Shown here: positions 1 through 9,329 of the stretch, piece by piece
Layout of the letters: the number at the start of each line of letters is the position of its first letter
Numbering within the stretch: the first letter of the stretch is position 1
Source of the DNA: Serratia rubidaea
Lineage (GTDB): Bacteria; Pseudomonadota; Gammaproteobacteria; Enterobacterales; Enterobacteriaceae
NCBI GenBank assembly: GCA_901472405.1
Contig: LR590463.1
Span: 1,116,001 to 1,180,000, forward strand
Direction: 5' to 3'
Length of the DNA stretch: 64,000 nucleotides
Translations under genes and position numbers: made by a program
Notes under the pieces: model-generated
What the model was told of the DNA's origin: nothing
The model's input: only the letters and a program-made list of their open reading frames with translations
Databases searched by the model: none

Positions 1-597
1 CCGGCCGGCGCGGGTATAGGCAATGGCGGCGTGTTGCTCAAGATCCTGCGCTGATGTTGGTTCGCCGGCCCGCGCCAGATAGGCGGGCGCGGCGCAGAAC
101 ACCATGCTGTGCGCCGCCAACCGGCGGGCGATCAGGCTGCTGCTGTCGGCCAGCTCGCCGATGCGGATCGCCAGATCGAACCCTTCTTCCGCCAGATCGA
201 CCACCCGATCGCTGAACGCCATATCCAGCCGCAGCCCGGGATGCTGCTGCGCCAGCGTGGTCAGCAGCGGCGCGATGCAGAGGTGGCCGAACAGTACCGG
301 CATCGACACCCGCAGACGTCCGCTGAGCTGCAGGCCATCGCCGGCCAGCAGATCTTCCGCCTGCTGGATCTCGTTAACGGCGCGCCGACAGTGCTCGTAA
401 TACAGCATGCCCTGCTCGGTCAGGCTCTGGCTGCGGGTGGTGCGGTTAAACAGGGTGACGCCCAGGCGGGTCTCCAGCCGGGCGATGGTTTTGGTGACGG
501 CGGAACGCGTCAGGTAGAGATTTTCCGCGGCGCGCGAGAAGCTGCCGGCTTCAGCGGCGGCCAGAAAAACCGGAATGCTGTTCATATCACTTTTCAT
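1..597 (-). CDS. LysR-family transcriptional regulator, C-terminus cut by window edge
   Basis: The reverse strand stays open from an ATG at 597 to the window edge, giving 199 residues. The N-terminus has a LysR-type winged helix (residues about 5-65, with TRSAVTKTIARLE as recognition region and FNRTTRSQSLTEQG as wing), followed by the start of the substrate-binding domain (GRLRVSMPVLFGHL). A second in-frame ATG at 585 (MNSIPVF) is equally plausible as the start. The protein is a DNA-binding regulator that would respond to a small ligand. Its target cannot be named because the C-terminal half and its other neighbour lie outside the window. Family assignment is firm; the role is unknown. Confidence 0.85.
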   Translation of the reverse strand, partial: MKSDMNSIPVFLAAAEAGSFSRAAENLYLTRSAVTKTIARLETRLGVTLFNRTTRSQSLTEQGMLYYEHCRRAVNEIQQAEDLLAGDGLQLSGRLRVSMPVLFGHLCIAPLLTTLAQQHPGLRLDMAFSDRVVDLAEEGFDLAIRIGELADSSSLIARRLAAHSMVFCAAPAYLARAGEPTSAQDLEQHAAIAYTRAGR

Positions 598-806
598 CGC
601 GTTCGTACCGGCTGGTGATCGTTGCGGGCAATAGTACAACCCCGTTTTCCTGCTGTCAGTGTCAATGTGCGTGCGCGTACGGCCCACCGTTGCGCCGGCT
701 GATTAATCGGCAGACGGGTGGGAATGTCTCAGAGTTTTGTGCTAGGTTTAAGAGGTAAGACGGCGTAAGCCGCCAATTTGTTGATAATAAAGAAGGAGAC
801 AGCTCG

Positions 807-1294
807 ATGAAATTCTGGCAAATCCTTGCTGGGGCCGCTGCCGTGACGCTGGCCGGCTGCGCCCAGAATGGCGTAGATGCCCGACATCGGCAGCAGGAAG
901 CCCGGCGACCGCACAGCAAATGCAGGTGACCGGTCCTGCGGTGACGGGGACGGTGAATATCGCCCAGCGCATCGCGTTGCCGCCGCATGCGGTGCTGACG
1001 GTCACGCTGTCCGATGCCTCGCTGGCGGATGCGCCGTCCAAGGTGATCGCCCAGCGCACTATCCGTACCGAAGGCCAGCAGGCGCCGTTCACTTTCGCCG
1101 TGCCCTATAACCCGGCGGACATTCAGCCGAACGCCCGCGTCATATTGAGCGCGGCGGTCACCGTCAACGGGCAGCTGAGCTTTATCACCGACACGATTCA
1201 GGAAGTCGTCAACCGCAATGGCACGCGCGCCGACCTGCAGCTGGTGCCGGTGCAGAACGTACCGGTACAGGCGGCATCGGCCGCCATGCCGTAA
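807..1294 (+). CDS. ybaY: YbaY-family lipoprotein (single-base frameshift)
   Basis: A strong Shine-Dalgarno (AAGGAG) precedes ATG 807. The start encodes a lipoprotein signal ending in LAGC. The conserved body (LPPHAVLTVTLSDASLADAP, then FITDTIQ) lies in another frame. Adding one C to the CCC run at 880-882 joins the frames through DAPTSAAGSPATAQQ and gives about 162 residues, a little shorter than E. coli YbaY. YbaY is an outer-membrane-type lipoprotein of the DUF306/GalF-like group with no settled molecular role. The gene converges on ybaZ, with a 30-bp palindrome between them. The frameshift looks like a miscalled homopolymer and not real decay. Confidence 0.85.
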
Positions 1295-1316
1295 CCGCTG
1301 CGGCCTGACCGTTTTC

Positions 1317-1346
1317 GCTGCCTTTAGCCGGCCGGCTAAAGGCAGC
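1317..1346. terminator. Perfect palindrome between convergent ybaY and ybaZ
   Basis: This is a 30-bp perfect inverted repeat (15-bp arms, core AGCCGGCCGGCT) 22 bases after the ybaY stop and 4 bases before the ybaZ stop. It has no long T-tract on either side. The position suggests a bidirectional terminator for the two converging genes. Confidence 0.6.
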
Positions 1347-1350
1347 CTGC

Positions 1351-1663
1351 TTATGGCCGCCAGCCGAAGCGGGCAAAGTCCACCGCGCCCTCGGCATCAA
1401 ACATAATCCCTCCGCCAGCAGCGCCTGCCGCTGCCGCTGAAAGTCCTCGCCGCGCAGCGAGATCTTGCCGTGCCGGTTGATCACCCGGTGCCAGGGCAGG
1501 GTGCTGCCCGGCGGCAGTTTCTTCAGAACGCCGCCGACCTGCCGCGCTGCGCGCGGCGAACCGGCAAGCGCGGCCACTTCGCGTAGGCGATCACCTTGCC
1601 GCAGGGAATGGCGGCGACGACGTGAAAGACGCGCTGGCGGAAAGTCGGATCTGTGGATGTCAT
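1351..1663 (-). CDS. ybaZ: Alkyltransferase-like protein Atl/YbaZ (two single-base frameshifts)
   Basis: The central part (GSPRAARQVGGVLKKLPPGS, then TLPWHRVINRHGKISL) is diagnostic of the alkyltransferase-like family. These small proteins bind O6-alkylguanine and flag it for nucleotide-excision repair; they lack the PCHR cysteine of true methyltransferases. Here the active-site position reads PWHR, as expected. Two base losses break the frame: one C at 1582 (tac-ggc-gaa restored) and one C in the run at 1408-1410. With both corrected the protein runs from MTSTDPTFRQRV to DFARFGWRP, about 104 residues, the normal size. Start is ATG 1663, stop TAA at 1351-1353. Confidence 0.85.
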
Positions 1664-1808
1664 AGAGATAAGTACGCCGTGTTGCTGTCGGAGTGGCAGT
1701 GTGCCACAGGCCGGCTGGGTAAGAAAACAGCGGTTGGCCCGGTTGGCTTGCTATTTCAGATATCATCATTGATAATGCCCACCGCTTCGCAGTACGGAAG
1801 CCGTCAAT

Positions 1809-1921
1809 GGGGGCCCTGTTGGTTCTCCCGCAACACTAACTTGTGAACTCGGTCAGGTCCGGAAGGAAGCAGCCGCAGCAGGTGACGTGTGTGCCGGGAT
1901 GTAGCTGGCAGGGCCTCCACC
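1809..1921 (+). ncRNA. ffs: 4.5S RNA (signal recognition particle RNA)
   Basis: The sequence starts GGGGGCCCTGTTGGTTCTCC and contains the nearly invariant SRP apical hairpin GGTCAGGTCCGGAAGGAAGC at 1851-1870. It then runs through GTGCCGGGATGTAGCTGGCA to the closing strand GGGCCTCCACC that pairs with the 5' end. Length (about 113 nt) and order match E. coli 4.5S RNA. The RNA binds Ffh to form the bacterial signal recognition particle. A T-rich stretch at 1954-1960 lies downstream. An ORF that appears to start at 1843 begins inside this RNA and is not a real start. Confidence 0.97.
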
Positions 1922-2055
1922 ATTTCTGCCATCCAATCGCTGTTTCCCCCTATTTTTTAGCCTGGCACCACGGACTTTCCCGTTCTTCTGCACTGCGCGC
2001 ACGCATATTCTGCCGGCTTGCCAAGCCGCAGGCGGTTACCTATTATCCTTCGTCT

Positions 2056-2661
2056 ATGGACATTAACCTGCCTGGTTTTATCCCTGCGCTGCTACCCGTT
2101 GCGCTTTCTCCCGGCGCGAGTTTCACGCTGGCGATGAACGGCGCGCTGGCGGACGGGCGTCAGGGGCTGCTGCGCACGCTGCTGGGTACGGCGCTGGGCA
2201 TCTACACCCATGCATTACTGATCGGCCTTGGCGTTACCGCCGTGCTGGTGGCTTCGCCGGCGGCGTTCGGCGTGCTGAGCATCGTCGGCAGCCTGTATCT
2301 GCTCTGGTTGGGGATTTCACTGATCCGCAGCGGCGTTGCCGCGCGGCGGCTGGCGCTGAACAGCGGCGGCACGCGCGTAACGCTAAAGAGCGCCTGGTTG
2401 CTCAACGTGCTGAACCCCAAAGCGATTATGTTTTATCTGACGGTGGTGTCGCAGTTCGCCGGGCAGCATGGCGATATCGGTAACTATTTACTGCTGGCTT
2501 CCGTACATATCGCCGTGATGTGCACCTGGCTGATTGCCGTCAGCTATGCGCTGGTGTTTTCCGCCAGAAAGGCCGATCCGCTGACGCTGAAAAAGTACAT
2601 CAATATCGGCGGGGGAACGCTGTTGGTGCTGTTCTCCCTGAGTAGCCTGTTTCATCATTAA
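2056..2661 (+). CDS. LysE/RhtB-family amino-acid exporter
   Basis: This 201-residue membrane protein has the LysE/RhtB layout: about six hydrophobic segments, an N-terminal PVALSPGASFTLAMNGALADG (P-G-P-type motif near residue 15-20), a glycine-rich second segment (LGTALGIYTHALLIGLG) and the conserved LNVLNPKAIMFYLTV around residues 115-130. Such proteins export amino acids or related metabolites from the inner membrane. The substrate cannot be read from sequence. ATG 2056 is chosen because an upstream extension would run back into the 4.5S RNA. The gene stands alone, followed by a gst-like remnant and the gdhA-side terminator. Confidence 0.88.
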   Translation: MDINLPGFIPALLPVALSPGASFTLAMNGALADGRQGLLRTLLGTALGIYTHALLIGLGVTAVLVASPAAFGVLSIVGSLYLLWLGISLIRSGVAARRLALNSGGTRVTLKSAWLLNVLNPKAIMFYLTVVSQFAGQHGDIGNYLLLASVHIAVMCTWLIAVSYALVFSARKADPLTLKKYINIGGGTLLVLFSLSSLFHH

Positions 2662-2687
2662 CCTATTGGAAAAAGGACGGCGGATGA

Positions 2688-2777
2688 ATATCCCTGCCGC
2701 TGGCGCTGGAAGCGTACCTGCAGCGTTGTCAGGCGCGGGAGGCTTATCAACGGGCCGTGATGCGTAATAATGGCTGA
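2688..2777 (+). pseudogene. Possible C-terminal remnant of a glutathione S-transferase
   Basis: The frame open from 2688 encodes LALEAYLQRCQAREAYQRAV and ends in a stop at 2775-2777. This resembles the last helix of bacterial glutathione S-transferases (consensus xxAYLxRxQARPAYQRA). No rest of such a gene is present, so it may be debris from a deletion. Alternatively, an ATG at 2684 with an AAGGA upstream, after loss of one C from 2692-2694, would give a 30-residue ORF. The call rests on a short match only. Confidence 0.35.
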
Positions 2778-2787
2778 ATGGCGGGCA

Positions 2788-2815
2788 ACAAAAAAGGGCG
2801 CGATCCGCGCCCTTG
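2788..2815 (-). terminator. Rho-independent terminator of the glutamate dehydrogenase gene
   Basis: On the minus strand, GGGCGCG-GAT-CGCGCCC is followed directly by TTTTTTG. It lies about 27 bases past the stop of the glutamate dehydrogenase gene. Confidence 0.88.
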
Positions 2816-2841
2816 TGTGACATCTGACGGCGTGGCGCCAA

Positions 2842-4116
2842 TCAGCCCGGGTAAATACCGCGGTCCTTACGGGCCAGCAGGATACGTTCGCAGGCGACGA
2901 TATAGGCGCTGGTGCGCAGGGAACAGTTCTTTTCTTCGGCTTTATCGCACACATGGGCGATGGCGTCGGTCATGATCTTGTCCATGCGCTGGTTGATTTC
3001 TTCTTCGCTCCAGAAGAAGCTGGCCATATCCTGCACCCACTCGAAGTAACTGACCGTTACCCCGCCGGCGTTACAGATAACGTCTGGCACCACCAGAATT
3101 CCGCGCTCGGCCAGCACGTCATCCGCTTCCGGATAAGTCGGGCCGTTCGCGCCTTCCAGGATCAGTTTGCAGCTGAGGTTCTCTGCCCGTTCACGGGTGA
3201 TCTGTCCTTCCAGCGCCGCCGGGATCAGAATATCCATCTGCAGCGTCCAGAACTCCTCTTTGGCAATTTCCTGCGCGCCCGGGAAGCCGGCAATCTGCTT
3301 GCTCTCGGTTTGCCATACGGTCAGCTCGGTTAAATCGATGCCGGCTTCGTTGTACAGCGTGGCCGAGTGATCCTGCACGGCCACAACGCGTGCGCCTGCT
3401 TTCTCGAACAGGCGAGCCGCTTCGCTGCCTACGTTGCCGAAGCCCTGCAGCGCAATTTTGGCGCCTTCGATCTCAATGCCGGAACGCTTGGCGACTTCGC
3501 AGCCGGTAATAAATACGCCGCGGCCGGTGGCTTTTTCACGGCCGAGAGAACCGCCCAGGTGGATCGGCTTGCCGGTTACTACGCCGGTGATGGTGGTGCC
3601 GTGGTTCATGGAGTAGGTATCCATCATCCAAGCCATAACCTTGCCGTTGGTGCCGACGTCCGGAGCCGGAATATCTTTCTGCGGGCCGATAATCAGGCCG
3701 ATTTCGCTGGTGTAACGGCGCGTCAGGCGTTCCAGTTCCCCTTCAGACAGCGAGAAAGGATCGACGCGGATGCCGCCTTTGGCGCCGCCGTACGGCAGGT
3801 TTAGGGCTGCGCACTTGATAGTCATCCAGGCGGAAAGCGCCATCACTTCGTTGAGATCCACATCGGGATGATAACGCACGCCGCCTTTACCCGGGCCGCG
3901 CGACAGGTTGTGCTGTACGCGGTAGCCCTCGAAATGTCGAATGGTGCCGTCATCCATTTGCAGTGGAATATCGACGATCAGTGCGCGCTTAGGGTGGCGC
4001 AGCGTTTCGATCCAATGGGCCAGGTCGCCCAGATGGGGCGCGACGCGGTCAATTTGGCGCAGATAGGTTACCCAAGGAGAGGTGGAGCTGTCGGAAGCGT
4101 AAGATAACTTTTCCAT
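2842..4116 (-). CDS. Glu/Leu/Phe/Val dehydrogenase, catabolic GudB/RocG type
   Basis: The 424-residue protein matches the NAD-linked glutamate dehydrogenase subfamily in length and motifs. The substrate domain has [14 protein letters not shown] and the catalytic [13 protein letters not shown]. The Rossmann domain has [16 protein letters not shown] (about residues 215-230), followed by [17 protein letters not shown]. The enzyme interconverts glutamate and 2-oxoglutarate plus ammonia. It differs from the 447-residue NADP-type GdhA of E. coli, so no symbol is given. It is divergent from astA-astB, whose pathway ends in glutamate, which fits a role in amino-acid catabolism. Its start is at 4116 and a strong terminator follows the stop. 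Confidence 0.93.
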   Translation of the reverse strand: MEKLSYASDSSTSPWVTYLRQIDRVAPHLGDLAHWIETLRHPKRALIVDIPLQMDDGTIRHFEGYRVQHNLSRGPGKGGVRYHPDVDLNEVMALSAWMTIKCAALNLPYGGAKGGIRVDPFSLSEGELERLTRRYTSEIGLIIGPQKDIPAPDVGTNGKVMAWMMDTYSMNHGTTITGVVTGKPIHLGGSLGREKATGRGVFITGCEVAKRSGIEIEGAKIALQGFGNVGSEAARLFEKAGARVVAVQDHSATLYNEAGIDLTELTVWQTESKQIAGFPGAQEIAKEEFWTLQMDILIPAALEGQITRERAENLSCKLILEGANGPTYPEADDVLAERGILVVPDVICNAGGVTVSYFEWVQDMASFFWSEEEINQRMDKIMTDAIAHVCDKAEEKNCSLRTSAYIVACERILLARKDRGIYPG

Positions 4117-4734
4117 AATAGGCCTGTTTTACCAAAAATTATGTTGTGTAGACGTGGAAAGTTAGTGCAATAAGCGATACGCGCTTAACGTTAGCACTAT
4201 TTTAAAAATATGCTATCACCTTGTAGAGAAAATAACTGCGTTTAAGCCATCCGACAGCACGATTAAGTGAATAAAAAGTCATATATATCGCCCATCATGT
4301 GCGCATATTCATTCACTTTGCGCGCTACTTAGTGAATAAGTTGTGAAATTATGCCTATTTTTCAGAATATTGAAGGTTATCAAAAAGTGAATAAATTGGT
4401 GTTTTTTCATATTGACTTTATTTCGTTAGCCGACACAGCATTAAGGTACGCAACCAAAAAGGTATTGGTAATGACCTGCTGACCGTCTGGTTTTTCCTGT
4501 TCCCTCTCCGTGGCGATGAAAATTGTCTTTCAGCGCAATGGGTTGGCGCGCATTAAAAAACGCATGCGGCGTTCCGTCTCTCCGGGATGCCGACGGTTTG
4601 ACTGTGGGCATTCATCATGGAAAGGAGCGCGCTGCAATCGGGGTACGAAGACGCGGTTGGTGCTTGTTACCCGCTTTTTTTATTCCTGCCGGACGTGTCG
4701 CTACGTTCCGTCAGGTTGGTTTGGGAGCGCATTA
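4117..4734. promoter_or_regulatory. Divergent gdh/astA intergenic region with four AGTGAAT repeats
   Basis: This 618-bp region between the divergent dehydrogenase and astA is strikingly AT-rich in its left part. The motif AAGTGAATAA occurs at 4265-4274 and 4385-4394, TAGTGAATAA at 4330-4339, and an inverted copy (ATTCACTTT) at 4311-4319. The core TGAAT matches the half-site of ArgR boxes (TGAAT-N4-ATTCA), and arginine catabolism is downstream, so ArgR is a candidate binder; this is inference. No convincing gene is seen. An open frame from 4510 continues into astA but lacks AstA similarity before 4735. Confidence 0.45.
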
Positions 4735-5739
4735 GTGATTATTTTTCGACCCGTACGGGAAGACGACCTGAATGACATCATGCGGCTGGCATCACGCGCG
4801 GGCGTCGGGCTGACGTCGTTGCCCAACGACCGGGCGCGCTTGGCGGCGCGCATCCGCCGCAGTATCGATACCTTCGCCGGTAGGTTACCGCGTGCGCAGC
4901 AAGGGTTTCTGTTCGTTCTGGAAGACACCGAGGCCGCGCGCGTGGCGGGCGTCAGCGCGATTGAGGTCGCGGTGGGGCTGGATGAACCGTTCTACAATTT
5001 CCGCCTGCAGCGTACGGTGCGCGCCTCAAAAGAGTTGGGCGTTTATAAGAACATTGAGCTGCTCAATCTGAGCTATGACCATACCGGCCACAGCGAGCTT
5101 TGCACCCTGTTCCTCGATCCGGAATATCAAAAAAATCGTAATGGCCTGCTGCTGTCCAAGGCGCGTTTCCTGTTTATTTCAGCCTTCAGAAGCTGGTTCT
5201 CCTCCCATATTTTTGCCGAACTGCGCGGCCTGCTTGATGACAACGGCGGTTCTCCGTTCTGGGATGCGTTGGGCCACCATTTTTTTGCTATTCCTTTCGC
5301 CGAAGCAGACCGTCTCAGCGGCAGCGGAATGAAAACCTTCATTGCCGAACTGATGCCGTCCTACCCGATTTACGTCACTCTGCTGCCCGACAGCGCCAAA
5401 AAGGCCATCGGGCAGGTGCACGCGCAGACGGCGCCGGCCAGAGCCATCCTGGAAAAAGAGGGATTCCGCTGGGAAGGGTCGGTCGATATTTTTGATGCCG
5501 GCCCGGTGCTGGAGGCCGAAACCGATAAGCTCAAGGCGATTCGCCGCGCGCAGTGCATGCCGGCGCATCAGCTGACGCTCACACCGCAGTCGCCGGTGAT
5601 TGTCGCCAACAACCAGTTTGCCCATTTCCGCGCGCTGCTGATCGCCGCGGAAGAGCCGCAGACGCTTGACCAGCCGCTGCTGGATGCGCTGCAAAGCGGC
5701 GAACGGGACCCGCTCCACGTGCTCACACTTAACCCTTAA
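4735..5739 (+). CDS. astA: Arginine N-succinyltransferase
   Basis: AstA transfers succinyl from succinyl-CoA to arginine, the first step of the arginine succinyltransferase pathway. The GTG start at 4735 is chosen because GGGAG lies 8-12 bases upstream and the protein then begins [20 protein letters not shown], aligning with E. coli AstA. The result is 334 residues (E. coli 344). Conserved blocks include [29 protein letters not shown] and [20 protein letters not shown]. The gene is followed after 13 bases by astB. In E. coli the operon starts with astC; no astC is found here and gdh takes the upstream place. Confidence 0.93.
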   Translation: MIIFRPVREDDLNDIMRLASRAGVGLTSLPNDRARLAARIRRSIDTFAGRLPRAQQGFLFVLEDTEAARVAGVSAIEVAVGLDEPFYNFRLQRTVRASKELGVYKNIELLNLSYDHTGHSELCTLFLDPEYQKNRNGLLLSKARFLFISAFRSWFSSHIFAELRGLLDDNGGSPFWDALGHHFFAIPFAEADRLSGSGMKTFIAELMPSYPIYVTLLPDSAKKAIGQVHAQTAPARAILEKEGFRWEGSVDIFDAGPVLEAETDKLKAIRRAQCMPAHQLTLTPQSPVIVANNQFAHFRALLIAAEEPQTLDQPLLDALQSGERDPLHVLTLNP

Positions 5740-5752
5740 GAAAGAGATACTT

Positions 5753-7116
5753 ATGACCGAAAAAACGCAGCGGATGTCGGGCGCTGAAGCCAACTTTGAC
5801 GGCCTGGTCGGGCCGACGCATCACTACGCCGGGCTTTCCGTCGGCAATGAGGCCTCGCAAAACAACCGCGACGGGCTGTCCAACCCGCGTCAGGCGGCGC
5901 TGCAGGGGCTGCATAAAATGAAAGCGCTGGCTGACCGGGGATATATTCAGGGCATTCTGCCGCCGCAGCCGCGGCCCAATGTCGCCGCGCTGCGCGCGCT
6001 GGGGTTCAGCGGGACGGATGTGCAGGTTGTGCAGCGCGCCGCTGCTGATGCGCCGCACCTGCTGTCGGCCTACGGGTCGGCCTCGTCGATGTGGACCGCC
6101 AACGCCGCGACGGTGTCCCCTTCCGCCGACAGCGCGGACGGCAAACTGCACTTCACCGTCGCCAATCTGAATAACAAGCTGCACCGCGCACAGGAAGCGC
6201 CGGTCACCTCGGCAATCCTGCGCGCGACCTTCGCCGATGAGCGTTTTTTCTGCCACCACGATGCCCTGCCGCAGCAGAGCGACTTCGGCGATGAGGGGGC
6301 GGCGAACCACAACCGGCTGTGTCAGGCTTATCACCAGCAGGGGCTGCAGCTGTTCGTTTACGGCCGTCGCGCTTTTGGCGGCGGACCGGCGCCGGCCAGG
6401 TATCCGGCCCGTCAGACGCTGGAGGCCAGCCAGGCGGTGGCGCGGCTGCATCGGCTCCGGCCGGAATATACGATCTATGCGCAGCAGAACCCGGCCGCCA
6501 TCGACAGCGGGGTGTTTCATAACGATGTGATTGCGGTCAGCAACCGCAACGTGCTGTTTCATCACCAGCATGCGTTTTTGCACCAGCAGGCGCTGCTGGC
6601 GGAGCTGCGGGAAAAGGCCGATGCGCTGGAACTGCCATTTATCAACGTCGAAGTGCCGCAGGAGCGGGTCAGCCTGGACGATGCGGTGGCGTCATATCTG
6701 TTCAACAGCCAGCTGCTCAGCAAACCGGACGGGAAAATGCTGATTGTGGTGCCGGAAGAGTGCCGTCAGCGCGCCAACGTCTGGGAATACCTCTGCGAGC
6801 TGACGCGCGGCGGACGTTCGCCGATTGATGAGATCGCCGTTTTTGACCTGCGCGAGAGTATGCGCAACGGCGGTGGCCGGCGTGCCTGCGCCTGCGGGTG
6901 GCGTTGAACGATGCCGAACTGGCCGTCGTCAATGCCGCCAGCCTGATGAATGAGGAGCGCTACCAGCGCCTGACGCAGTGGGTCGAAAAGCATTATCGCG
7001 ACCGGCTGCACGCTCGCGACCTGGCCGATCCCCACCTGTTGTATGAGGTGCGGCAGGCGCTTGACGAGCTCACGCAAATTTTACGCCTTGGCTCCATCTA
7101 TGATTTCCAGCGCTAG
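5753..7116 (+). CDS. astB: N-succinylarginine dihydrolase (single-base frameshift)
   Basis: AstB splits succinylarginine into succinylornithine, ammonia and CO2. It begins [20 protein letters not shown] after an AAAGAGA ribosome site, and is 454 residues once corrected (E. coli 447). The frame breaks at the CC at 6877-6878. One extra C restores [19 protein letters not shown], which includes the catalytic cysteine of this amidinotransferase-fold family, so the interrupted version would be inactive. Catalytic-type blocks [10 protein letters not shown] and [15 protein letters not shown] are intact. No astD, astE or astC follows; a permease gene comes next, 124 bases downstream. Confidence 0.92.
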
Positions 7117-7240
7117 GGCGCCGGAAATGCATTGAGCGGTCGACGGCGTCACGCCGGGCTGACCGCGCTATCACCAACCTGTTTGCAGCTGCGCTCCGCC
7201 GCGCCGCATCTCGCTTTGCCAGATTGATGAAGGAATAGCC

Positions 7241-8663
7241 ATGACACACCATACACCTGAAGGGCGGGCGACCTCTGCCCCGCAGAAACTGACGCGCGGC
7301 CTCGGTGAGCGTCATATCCAGATGATCGCGCTGGGCGGCGCGATTGGCACCGGCCTGTTTATGGGGGCGGGCAGAAATATTGCCATCTCCGGCACGTCGA
7401 TCCTGATTATTTACGTACTGGTCGGTTTCTTTACCTATATGGTGATGCGGGCGATGGGGGAAGTGCTGCTGTCAAAGCTGGACTACCGCTCGTTTGCCGA
7501 CTTTGTCGGTGATTACCTTGGCCCGCGCGCCAGCTTCTTTTTGGGCTGGACCTACTGGCTGAGCTGGGTGGTGACCTGCATTGCCGACGTGGTGGTGTGC
7601 GGCAGCTATATGCAGTATTGGTTTCCGGAAATGTCAGCCTGGATCCCGGCGTTATTCACCCTTGGCCTGCTGTGTCTGTTTAACCTGCTGTCGGTAAAAA
7701 TGTTCGGCGAGGCGGAGTTCTGGTTTGCGTTGATCAAGGTGGTCACCATTATCGCGCTGATTCTGACCGGCGGCTGGATGATCGCCTCCGGCTGGACATC
7801 GCCGGATGGCGTGCAGGCCTCGCTGAGCCACATCACCGATCCGCAGGTGTTTATGCCGCATGGCATCAGCGGCTTTTTGGCGGGCTTTCAGATTGCGATA
7901 TTCTCCTGCACCGGCATTGAGCTGCTGGGGACGATGACCGCGGAAACCAAAGATCCGCAGAAGATCCTGCCGCGTGCGATTAATTCGCTGCCGCTGCGGA
8001 TCATTATTTTTTATCTGCTGTCGATGATCGTGATTATCGGCGTGACCTCATGGTCGGGGATTTCCCCCGACAGCAGCCCCTTTGTGACGCTGTTTGACAA
8101 AGCCGGCCTGCCGGCGGCGGCGGCGATGATCAATTTTGTCGCACTGACGTCGGCGATGTCGTCGGCGAACAGCGGCGTCTATTCCAGCACGCGCATGCTG
8201 TACGGCCTGTCGGTGGAAAAGCACGCCCACTGGCAGTTTCGCATCCTGTCGCGCACCACGCGCATTCCGGTGCGCAGCCTGATGTTCTCTTGTTTTTTGT
8301 ATGTTAAGCGGCACGCTGCTGCTGTTTCTGGTGCCCAACGTGATGACGCTGTTCACCATCGTTTCGACGCTGGCGGCGATTATGGTGGTTTACAGCTGGA
8401 TGATGATACTGCTTGCCTATCTGGCGTACCGCAAACAATCCCCCGAGCTGCATGAGCGCTCGATCTTCAAGATGCCGGCGGGCGTGTTGATGAGCCGGCT
8501 GACGCTGCTGTTCTTTGCCTTTACCATCTTCATCATGCTGTTTGATCCCGATACCCGCAAGGCGCTGATCGCCACGCCGGTGTGGTTTATTATGCTGTGG
8601 ATGTTCTGGCGTATAAAACAGAAGAAGGAAGCGCGCTACCTCGCGTTAGAACGCAGTCTGTAA
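7241..8663 (+). CDS. AAT-family amino-acid permease, CycA-like (single-base frameshift)
   Basis: This twelve-segment amino-acid/proton symporter has the AAT/APC hallmark GGAIGTGLFMGAGRNIAISG near residue 30, ETKDPQKILPRAINS near 240 and TSAMSSANSGVYSSTRMLYG near 300. It is closest to the D-serine/D-alanine/glycine permease CycA among proteins I can recall, including the C-terminal YRKQSPELHERSIFKMP. The frame breaks at a T6 run (8293-8298). Removing one T gives SCFCMLSGTLLLFLVPN and a 473-residue protein. Its place after astAB suggests it could feed that catabolic block, but the substrate is not proven. A GGAA ribosome site precedes ATG 7241. Confidence 0.88.
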
Positions 8664-8676
8664 TACCTGATTGAAA

Positions 8677-8700
8677 TAACAGGGCCGGCCGGCCCTGTTA
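8677..8700 (+). terminator. Palindromic terminator after the permease gene
   Basis: A 24-bp perfect inverted repeat (core GGGCCGGCCGGCCC) begins 14 bases after the permease stop and is followed by TCGTT. No long T-run is present, so strength is uncertain. Confidence 0.6.
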
Positions 8701-8872
8701 TCGTTAGCGCGGTGGGCGCTGTTGCCATCGTCTGAGACCATGCAAAAACGGTGTTTTAAAAACGCGTAATGCAATCAATTAACGATGAAACATAAAGCTT
8801 TTGCGGATTGACAGCGGCCGGGGGAAATCATCTGATAGCGGCACGTTTTTCTTTACCCAAAGGTAATTAGGG

Positions 8873-9295
8873 ATGAAAAAATCTCTCTTGTGTCTGCTAG
8901 CCGTCGTGGTGTCCGGCTGCCAGCTGAACGATCCGCGGCCGCCGATGGAGCGGGCGACGGTCAGCGCCGTGGCGAATCAGGTATGCATCAGGGTGCAACC
9001 GGAAGGGGATGAAACGATCGGCGCTATCTATATTGAAGAGGTCGGCAACGTTAGCCGCAAGCTGGATCAGCGGTTTGGGGAAAACGGCAGCGAGCGGCCG
9101 GTTGTATCGGCGGACAACTGCGTGCCCACGGCAAACTATCTGTTTATACCGGACAGGGCGTATAACGTTGCCGTCGAACTCTATTCCGCCGATAAGGTAA
9201 AAAAACACATCACTCCTCACCGGCGTGATTTTTCCGTGCAGTTTTCCGTATGGCGGGATAACGGCGGCGTGCTGCAGGCGGCGGCGCAGTATTAA
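8873..9295 (+). CDS. Putative periplasmic lipoprotein of the T6SS-immunity-like family
   Basis: The 140-residue product starts with a lipoprotein signal (MKKSLLCLLAVVVSGC, lipobox V-S-G-C). The mature part has two cysteines (about residues 38 and 82) that could pair in the periplasm. Its pattern (VANQVCIRVQPEGDE, VVSADNCVPT, then a hydrophobic YLFIPDRAYNVAVELY) resembles small enterobacterial lipoproteins annotated as putative type VI secretion immunity proteins (DUF7480-like). No effector gene is adjacent, so that role is only a family label. GGTAATTAGGGATG gives a moderate ribosome site. The gene stands alone before a bidirectional hairpin. Confidence 0.75.
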   Translation: MKKSLLCLLAVVVSGCQLNDPRPPMERATVSAVANQVCIRVQPEGDETIGAIYIEEVGNVSRKLDQRFGENGSERPVVSADNCVPTANYLFIPDRAYNVAVELYSADKVKKHITPHRRDFSVQFSVWRDNGGVLQAAAQY

Positions 9296-9299
9296 ATCA

Positions 9300-9323
9300 C
9301 GGCATCGGTCTGCACCGATGCCG
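9300..9323. terminator. Bidirectional hairpin between lipoprotein and permease genes
   Basis: CGGCATCGGT-CTGC-ACCGATGCCG sits between the convergent lipoprotein stop (9295) and the NCS2 permease stop (9330). The 10-bp arms are perfect, with no clear T-tract. Confidence 0.65.
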
Positions 9324-9329
9324 CTGAGA

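Noticed and set aside
1843..2055. N-terminal extension of the LysE-type gene starting inside 4.5S RNA
   Set aside because: The first 71 codons are translated SRP RNA and spacer, without similarity to exporters; ATG 2056 fits the family.
4507..4530. Sigma-54 promoter (TGGCGATGAAAATTGTC) upstream of astA
   Set aside because: The -12 element reads GT in place of the required GC, and the -24 block is incomplete.
4510..4734. 75-codon N-terminal extension of astA
   Set aside because: AstA homology begins at GTG 4735, which has a Shine-Dalgarno sequence; the upstream codons are basic and unconserved.
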